A stretch of DNA of 64,000 nt from Okapia johnstoni (Eukaryota; Chordata; Mammalia; Artiodactyla; Giraffidae). Location of the stretch: positions 25,109,405 to 25,173,404 of the forward strand of contig CM044322.1 of assembly GCA_024291935.2 (NCBI GenBank). Direction: 5' to 3'. The notes beneath the pieces are model-generated. The model worked only from the letters and a program-made list of their open reading frames with translations. It searched no databases and was not told where the DNA came from. The translations under genes were made by a program, and so were the position numbers. Positions 57,700 to 64,000 of the stretch are shown one piece after another. Within the stretch, counting starts at the first letter, position 1. Each line of letters opens with the position of its first letter.

Positions 57700-58650
57700 A
57701 TGTTTGACCAAGGTGCCACTCTGACCCTGGCATTTGGTCCTGTCTCTGCTGAGGGCTCTTGACTCATCCCTCAGCCTAACATTCTGTTGTTTGGGGGACT
57801 CCAGCTTGCAGGCCAGGGCTTCTGGGGTCTTTATTTCTTGTGGGACTTGCTAAGCTGCCCCTGTGTCATCCTGGTTGATTTCCTACCTGTCCCATTTGGG
57901 TGGAAAGCGTTTCCACAGAGTTACTGTGCCAGAGTTACTGTGACCAGAAGGATTATAGTCATTCTGTTCAATATGTCCTGCTGACACTGCAAGAATCCAG
58001 GCCCAGCTCAAGGGGGAGGGTGGATGGGAGGAGAGGGCAAGAAGGTGACAAGACCTGATTACCTGGATGCTGCTGTTCTGCATACCTCTGAATTGCAGCT
58101 CAGAAGTCACTCACAAGGCTCCCTCTTTGCACCATCAGTTCTAGATCAGCCCTCAGCTCCTTACCATTCAGAAACTCAAAATAAATGCAAGTCATGTCTG
58201 TCTGTCTGTCTGACAAGTCAGGCTGGTACCTGGAACCAGGGTCTGGTCATCTTTTGACTTTACTGCCTTGTTCCTTCTGAAGGCTGTCAGCTGAACCAAC
58301 ACCTTTCCTGCCTTTTGAACAATATCGGAATCCATCTAGGTATATAACCTATATGTACTTGGAAGTCACTTGCCATAGTTGTAATCAAGAGAGGAGAGAA
58401 CTCGATTTGTGGCATCTGCTGTGAGGTGAGCATGTTGATGGTTTTGCAAAAATTAAACAGATAAACATGAGCCAAGAGGAGAGTCTTGTTTCCTGTCTTT
58501 CCATATATGGGCATGAGAACACAGCTTTCAGGTTTCCTTTTAGGTCCCCAAGGGGTGGTCGTCTAGGACCTGCCTGGCTGTTTCTCTAGTATGAATAGTA
58601 TGTTTTGACATTTGCAACAAAGAATTACCATAGTGACTACCGGCAATTGA
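57700..58650. other. Intronic single-copy sequence
   Basis: Nothing recognised apart from a short (GTCT)n tract at 58,193-58,213. Confidence 0.5.
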
Positions 58651-58654
58651 GTAT

Positions 58655-58870
58655 AACCATAGCAGATACTTATTGGGTGCTTACTCTGGGATGGTCATTA
58701 TGCTAAGTGCTTACATGGTATCTAGTTTCATCCTTGTCACATCCTCATAAGGCAAATGAAATCATCCCCATTTTATAGATGAGGAAGCTAAGGCCCATAA
58801 AGGAAAGGAAAGTTAGTGGTTGATCCAGGATTCGAATTCAAAGCATCTGGATCCCAAGTATCTACTCTTT
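58655..58870 (-). mobile_element. MIR SINE
   Basis: Antisense MIR, well preserved: CCCCATTTTATAGATGAGGA, GATCCAGGATTCGAATTCA, CATCTGGATCC. Confidence 0.88.
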
Positions 58871-59438
58871 CCTGTTCTTCTATCCAGACTCTGTCAAATT
58901 TCCCAGCTCCCCTAGGAATTTATCTCCAGAAATGCTCGTTGAACGTCCATGTCAGAAAATGTTTGCTGAATGAATGTGGAATCTGCAGTAACCAGAGGTA
59001 CCAAAGATGAATACTCTCCATCTTCCAGGAGTTTGTAGCTTAAAGTGGGAGTGACCTATGTCTTCCGTGTTTTCACAATACTATTCGTAATGTGTTGTGT
59101 TGTGATTCCTGTTCATCAGTGCCTTCTTTATTAGACCCTCAGCTTCCTGAGGTTAGGAAATGTCATCTTGGTTGTCTTGGAGTCCTCCAGACCTCAGATG
59201 GTGTTTTCAACAGGAAAACATTGACAGGTCTGTTTTAAGTCAAATCCTTTTATAGGGTGGCTGTCATCCCCATGAGAAGCTGTTAGCACAATAAAATGGT
59301 GTTTGTGGAATCTGGCAAAGCAAAACCGTGGTTATGGTCACTCTCCCTCTCAAGACTGATTCTTCATAGCCCTCAAGTGAGCTTGTGGAATCAAGGGTGG
59401 TGGGGAAAGCAGTTTATCGCAATAGTCTCTTGGGCTGA
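58871..59438. other. Intronic sequence, weak L2-like stretches
   Basis: GAAAATGTTTGCTGAATGAATG near 58,960 and CCTCAGCTTCCTGAGG near 59,138 hint at L2/MIR ends. Otherwise unassigned. Confidence 0.4.
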
Positions 59439-59454
59439 TCAAGTTGAGTACTTC

Positions 59455-59773
59455 TTAAAAAAAATAATTTTGTTTCTTTTTGGCTGTGCTGGGTCTTCAC
59501 TGCTGCTTGTGTCTAGTTGGAGTGAGTAGGGGCTACTCTATAACTGCAGTGTGGGCTTCTCATTATGGTGGCTTCTCTCCTTGAGGAGTATGGGCTCTAC
59601 AGCATGTGAGCTTTGGCGTTTGCAGCTCCCAGGCTCTGGAACACAGGCTCAGTAGTTGTGGCACACAGGCTTAGTTGCTCTGAGGCATGTGGAATATTTG
59701 CAGATCAGAGATCGGAGACGTGTATTCTGCATTTGTTGGTGGATTGTTTACCACAGAGCCAACGGGGAAGCCC
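59455..59773 (-). mobile_element. ART2A-type SINE, long form
   Basis: Antisense: TTTGGCTGTGCTGGGTCTTC ... CACAGAGCCAACGGGGAAGC. Duplication TCAAGTTGAGTACTT (59439-59453) versus TCAAGTTGAATACTT (59774-59788). Confidence 0.93.
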
Positions 59774-59790
59774 TCAAGTTGAATACTTTC

Positions 59791-60368
59791 GGGGGGTGGT
59801 CCTAAGATGGCGGAGGAATAGGACGGGGAGACCACTTTCTCCCCCACAAATTCACCGAAAGGATATTTGAACGCTGAGCAAATTCCACAAAACAACTTCT
59901 GAACACTGGCAGAGGACATCAGACACCCAGAAAAGCAGCCCATTGTCTTCAAAAGGAGGTAGGACAAAATATAAAAGATAAAAAGAGAGACAAAAGAGGT
60001 AGGGACGGAGATCCGTCCCGGGGAGGGAGTCTTAAAAGAGGAGAAGTTTCCAAACACCAGGAAACCCTGTCACTGGCGGGTCTGTGGGGAGTCTTGGAAT
60101 CTCAGAGGGCAATATAACCAGGAGGAAAACTAAATAAATAAACAAGTAAATAAAGCCCACAGATTACATGCCTAACAGCAACTCCCAGAGAGAAGTACCC
60201 CAGATGCTAGCATCTGCCACCAGCAAGTGGGGCCTGAACGGGGAGGAGCGGGCTGCATTGCTTAGGGTAAGGACCGGGCCTGAATGCCCTGAGGGCAATC
60301 TGAGGGAGCTAACGTGATATAGCAACCAAAACTGTGGGATAGCCAGAGAGAGAGAGGGGAAAAAAAAA
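59791..60368 (+). mobile_element. Ruminant L1 5' UTR-only insertion
   Basis: Starts GGGGGGTGGTCCTAAGATGG, the 5' terminus of ruminant L1 with its YY1-type AAGATGGCGG motif. It continues through L1 5' UTR text (CACTTTCTCCCCCACAAATT, GAGATCCGTCCCGGGGAGGG, GTAAGGACCGGGCCTGAATG). It stops after GCCAGAGAGAGAGAGGGG with an A11 run. ORF1, ORF2 and the L1 3' UTR are absent. Perfect 15-bp target duplication AAGTTGAATACTTTC at 59776-59790 and 60369-60383. It lies in the same orientation as the putative host gene. Confidence 0.88.
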
Positions 60369-60383
60369 AAGTTGAATACTTTC

Positions 60384-60784
60384 AATTCCAGGCTCTTCAA
60401 GGGAAAGCAGTTTACTTGCTGGGCATAGTGCACAAAAGAGGTGGCACCTGCCACTCACTGTCTTTCTCCAGCATCTCCTCTGTGCCTAACCTTCCATCTT
60501 CAGTTTAAAGATAGGGTTTTCTCAGCATCCTGGTGATCTCTTTAGGGTGCAAGTACTGTCAGTGACACCCCTGGATCATACCTTGGCCTCAGGAGTTCCC
60601 ACCAATGGTGCTTGTTTGAGAAGAAAGCAACAGGGGTGAGCTGGGTCCTTACATGCTTGCAATAAGCAGCCTGTATAAGAGCCCCAGACTTTGAGTAGCA
60701 TGGTCTTCCCACCATTGTTATATCAGAAGCAGAGCTTGGTCTCTAATTGGTCTGTTTCTTCACAGACTTACTCAACAGAGGCAA
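60384..60784. other. Intronic sequence, unassigned
   Basis: No recognised element. Confidence 0.5.
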
Positions 60785-61010
60785 GGACACGTGGTTGTAA
60801 GATCTCAATTGTTTGGGTTCAAAACTCAGTTCTGCTGTTCGCTAGCTGTGTGACTTTAGGCAAGTACCTTAATCTCTTTGTGCTCTGATTTCCTCATCTG
60901 TAAAATGCAGACAATAGTTTACGTCATAGGGTTGTGGGGCCTGACAATGAGTTCATATGTATGATGAACTGAATCACTTATCACTATGCCTGGCACTGAA
61001 TACATTATGT
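60785..61010 (+). mobile_element. MIR SINE
   Basis: Sense MIR: TTGGGTTCAAAACTCAGTTC, TAGCTGTGTGACTTTAGGCA, CTCATCTGTAAAATGCAGAC. Confidence 0.88.
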
Positions 61011-61029
61011 ATAAACATCTGCTGTCTAT

Positions 61030-61380
61030 CTTAGCTCAGGTTGTTGTAACAAAATGCCATAGACTGGGTGACTTAAGCAAAAATCATTTTCTTCTTACAG
61101 TTCTGGAGACTGCGGAGTCCAAGATGAGGGTGCCAGCAGGTCTGATGTCTGGGTGAGGGTCCTCTTCTGGGTTTGCAGACAGCTGTCTTCTCATTGTATC
61201 CTCACATGGCTGAGAGCAGAGAGCAAGCAGGCTCTCCTATCTCTTCACAGAAGGGTGCTAATCCATTCACAATGGCTTCACCCTCAGGACCTCATCATTC
61301 CCCAAGACTCACCATCACCAACAGGTGAATTTGGAGAGGACACAGTTCACAACACTGTCATTATTGCTGTTTCTTATTAG
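61030..61380. mobile_element. Ancient repeat (L1M 3'-end type)
   Basis: GTTGTAACAAAATGCCATAG, CTTACAGTTCTGGAGACTG, TCTTCTCATTGTATCCTCAC. Same family as 30,030-30,410. Confidence 0.55.
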
Positions 61381-61494
61381 CACATCTGCTGTTACTGAGA
61401 CAAAGTTTATAATTAAATTAAAACATTCCTTATGATCATGTCTTTCAGACTTGTAAAAAGTTCCTACTTCTCCCCTTGGCTAATCATTACAGTT

Positions 61495-61598
<104 letters not shown>

Positions 61599-61603
61599 AA
61601 TAA

Positions 61604-61703
61604 TGACTCTTTCTTTGACTCCTAAGGTCAGGAACACACACACACACTTCACACAAGGTCAATAATCAACTCTTTCTTTGACTTCCATCAAGGTCAGGAA
61701 TCA
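61604..61703. repeat. Diverged tandem duplication
   Basis: ACTCTTTCTTTGACTCC...AAGGTCAGGAA (from ~61,606) recurs as ACTCTTTCTTTGACTTCC...AAGGTCAGGAATC (from ~61,669), with a short CA run between. Confidence 0.75.
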
Positions 61704-63126
61704 ACAGTCTATGAGAACTTCCATCCACCGTCACAAAATCGTGTTTGTTTACAAAAGGTCTCATTGGACCCAGTGTACCTGGGGCAGTTCCTATCTCTCT
61801 TTCTGATATAATTATCAACACTATCTATGTTCATTCTCTAGCATGTCCTCATTCACATGATAAAGTATAGGATCAGTCTTAATAAAGGGCAGCTGAATAA
61901 ATAAAATTCAAATGTTAGTTGAAATATTGAGTATCTGATCTTGGAGGAAGCCTTTTAAAGTTAAGAGATAGTCAGTGGAAGAAGCAAATGTTTGGGTTGG
62001 AAATAGGGACCAGACAAGTCAGGGGAGTGGTTCTGGGGAGCCACGTCCCCAGCTCTTATTCTCCAAGAGAAACCCCGAGTCCTGATGTTTCCATGAAACC
62101 TCCCAGTTCTTGACTGTGTATTAGTAGATGAAAGACTGTGGATTCCAGAGGGTCAGACTTTGACAGCTGTGTCCTGTCCATGGGCCACCAGTTGACAGTC
62201 TCTGCTTCAAGCCCTACATTCTCATCAACAGGACTCCGATTCCGGTTCAGAAACTGCTTCCAGTGTGAGTGGTAGGCCTGCTGTATGCTGTCCCATTCCC
62301 CTGCCTTTCCTGGAGTAGACTTGAGTAAACTGAGAGGGGTAGATTGAGGCCCCGACTTCAGTCTATATTCTCTTGCATAGCTTCCTGGAGCTGAGGACTG
62401 CCCCAGGCCTGGGGACTTCAGAGCCCTTGTTTCTGAGATAGCCTTGGCATTGCAATAAATGCACTTAACTTGAGCTATGAATGTTTCCTCCATCATCTTA
62501 GTCTTAGGAACCTGGAGAAGATTTCAGAGCAGATAGAGAATAAAAACAAATAGAAGGCACATAGTCTGTAGGGTCCAAGACATTCCAGTCTTTGCTGTGA
62601 GGTTGTGCCAGTCTGGAGTGGGTATTTGGGAGCTATCATGGAACCATTAGTGCACTATCCCCAAGCAGCCCAGGTTGGGGGCATCAGGGGTAGTTCTGGC
62701 TCTCTGCTCTTGATGGTGGTGCAGAAGGACAAGAGGGGCCAAATCTAAGATTTGGTGAGTTCATGGGCATAGCTGAGTAAGGGGGAAAATGGCCTTTTGT
62801 AGGAAAATACATTAGAGACCCCGCTGTGCCCTCAAATTTGCTCTTTAGAAAGTTCTGGAATTAAATGACTGGTGGGTTTCTCATTGGAAGGTAGCTTGGG
62901 TGGGAAGAGGCCACCAAGGATGGGGCTGTTAAGGTGCTTTTTCTTGCCCAGGGCATACTTAGTTTTCAGACTTGATCTCATTCTTGGACCTGTTCTCATT
63001 AGGTCCTATGTGGTTACTTACTCCAGCTTCTGAAAAACTTAAGAGTCAATTTTCCTCTTCAGTCCCAAATGCTCTAACAGATAAACTTTACATTGAGGGC
63101 AAAGCTTTTACCTAGACAAGCTTCCT
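61704..63126. other. Intronic single-copy sequence with an unexplained ORF
   Basis: No repeat recognised. A 146-codon minus-strand frame (62,056-62,496) starts MMEETFIAQVKCIYCNAKA. It has no recognised domain, signal or membrane segment. I do not call it a gene. Confidence 0.4.
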
Positions 63127-63438
63127 CTTGTTGTTCAGTCGCTAAATCATGTCAGCTCTTTGCAACACCATGAATGGCAGCATGCCAGGCTTCCCTGTCC
63201 TTCACTAACTCCCAGAGTTTGCTCAAACTCATGTCCATTGAGTCAATGTTGCTATCTAACCAGCTCATCCTCTGCTGTCCCCTTCTCCTCCTGCCCTCAA
63301 TCTTACCCAGCATCAGGGTCTTTTCTAATGAGTCGACTCTTTGCATCAGGTGGCCAAAGTATTGGAGCTTCAGCTTCAGCATCAGTCCTTCCAATGAATA
63401 TTCAGGGTTGATTTCCTTTGGTATTGACTGGTTTGATC
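63127..63438 (-). mobile_element. BovB LINE 3' end
   Basis: Antisense: TTGTTGTTCAGTCGCTAAAT ... GGTATTGACTGGTTTGATC. Confidence 0.94.
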
Positions 63439-63630
63439 ATCACTGTCCAAGCCCCTTCTGCCCCTCTCCAAATGAAATGGAGTGGCTGTAGGTGTAAAAA
63501 ATCTGAAGGAAAAGCACATTCCTCTGTGAGGATCCTCTGATGTGGCTGGTGGGTGAGTGAAGCCCCACCCACAGTGGGAATTGCCAGACAGCAAAAAGTG
63601 AGGGAAGTTTCTATACAGGTCAACGGGAAA

Positions 63631-63927
63631 GTGAAAGTCACTCAGTTGTGTCTGACTCTTTGTGACCTCATGGACTATACAGTCCATGAAATTCTCCAGG
63701 CCAGAATCCTGGAGTGGGCAGCCTTTCCCTTCTCCCTCCCAACCCAGGGATTGAACCCAGGTCTCCTGCATTGCAAGTAGACTCTTTACCAGCTGAGCCG
63801 CAAGGGAAAACCAAGAATACTGGAGTGGGTAGTCTATCCCTTCTCCAGTGGATCTTCCTGACCCAGGAATCAAACAGGGGTCTTCTGCATTGCAGGTGGG
63901 CTCTTTACCAACTGAGCTGTCAGGGAA
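63631..63927 (-). mobile_element. Bov-tA SINE with a duplicated tRNA-side unit
   Basis: A complete antisense Bov-tA (to ~63,812) followed by a second partial unit (AAGAATACTGGAGTGGGTAG ... GAGCTGTCAGGGAAG). The whole 297 bp lies between GTCAACGGGAAA (63619-63630) and GTCAACAGGAAA (63928-63939), so it moved as one piece. Confidence 0.9.
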
Positions 63928-64000
63928 GTCAACAGGAAACCTCAAGGCAATAGGATTACTTGAAGTCTTAAAACCAACAATGTGATGTTTGAGCTAGGGG

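Overview
The window is nuclear DNA from a ruminant, almost certainly a bovid (cattle, sheep, goat, buffalo or a relative). The diagnosis rests on its interspersed repeats: many BovB (RTE-type) LINEs, Bov-A and Bov-tA SINEs, CHR/ART2A-type tRNA-derived SINEs shared across Cetartiodactyla, and ruminant L1 copies, on an older background of L1M, L2, MIR, Tigger and LTR fossils. It is not a bacterial or viral locus: there are no operons, CRISPR arrays or dense coding runs. Most of the longer open frames are sense or antisense shadows of LINEs.

Layout. 1-11.7 kb: an ancient minus-strand L1M background broken by Bov-tA, CHR and BovB insertions and by a solo LTR. 11.87-13.0 kb: an intronless, frameshifted copy of the GM-CSF receptor alpha subunit (CSF2RA) on the minus strand. 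14.1-16.9 kb: a deleted Tigger transposon, L2 and SINEs. 16.9-20.6 kb: a ruminant L1 with recognisable target duplications, which kept 5' UTR and ORF2 but lost the middle. 20.6-28.3 kb: old LTR pieces, BovB and SINEs. 28.84-29.43 kb: repeat-free sequence rich in homeodomain-like sites, a candidate conserved regulatory element. 29.7-38.7 kb: SINEs and L1M. 38.77-42.42 kb: a compound nest of two BovB copies, an inverted BovB end and two L1 fragments inside one 11-bp target duplication. 42.4-52 kb: L1M, BovB and SINEs, including SINE-in-SINE events.

The only convincing protein-coding gene signal is at 52.98-53.83 kb. A CpG-dense promoter/5' UTR block with consensus AP-1 and CRE sites leads into a first coding exon (30 codons plus 1 nt) that ends at a good splice donor. 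I do not recognise the protein. The remaining ~10 kb would be its first intron. It holds MIRs, SINEs and an unusual insertion made only of the ruminant L1 5' UTR (59,791-60,368).

I see no new multi-gene system. The unusual content is in the retrotransposition record: L1 insertions that lack the L1 3' end yet have clean target duplications, an inverted BovB 5' end, and one target site hit twice. Family names for repeats come from recognition of consensus sequence, not from a database search.
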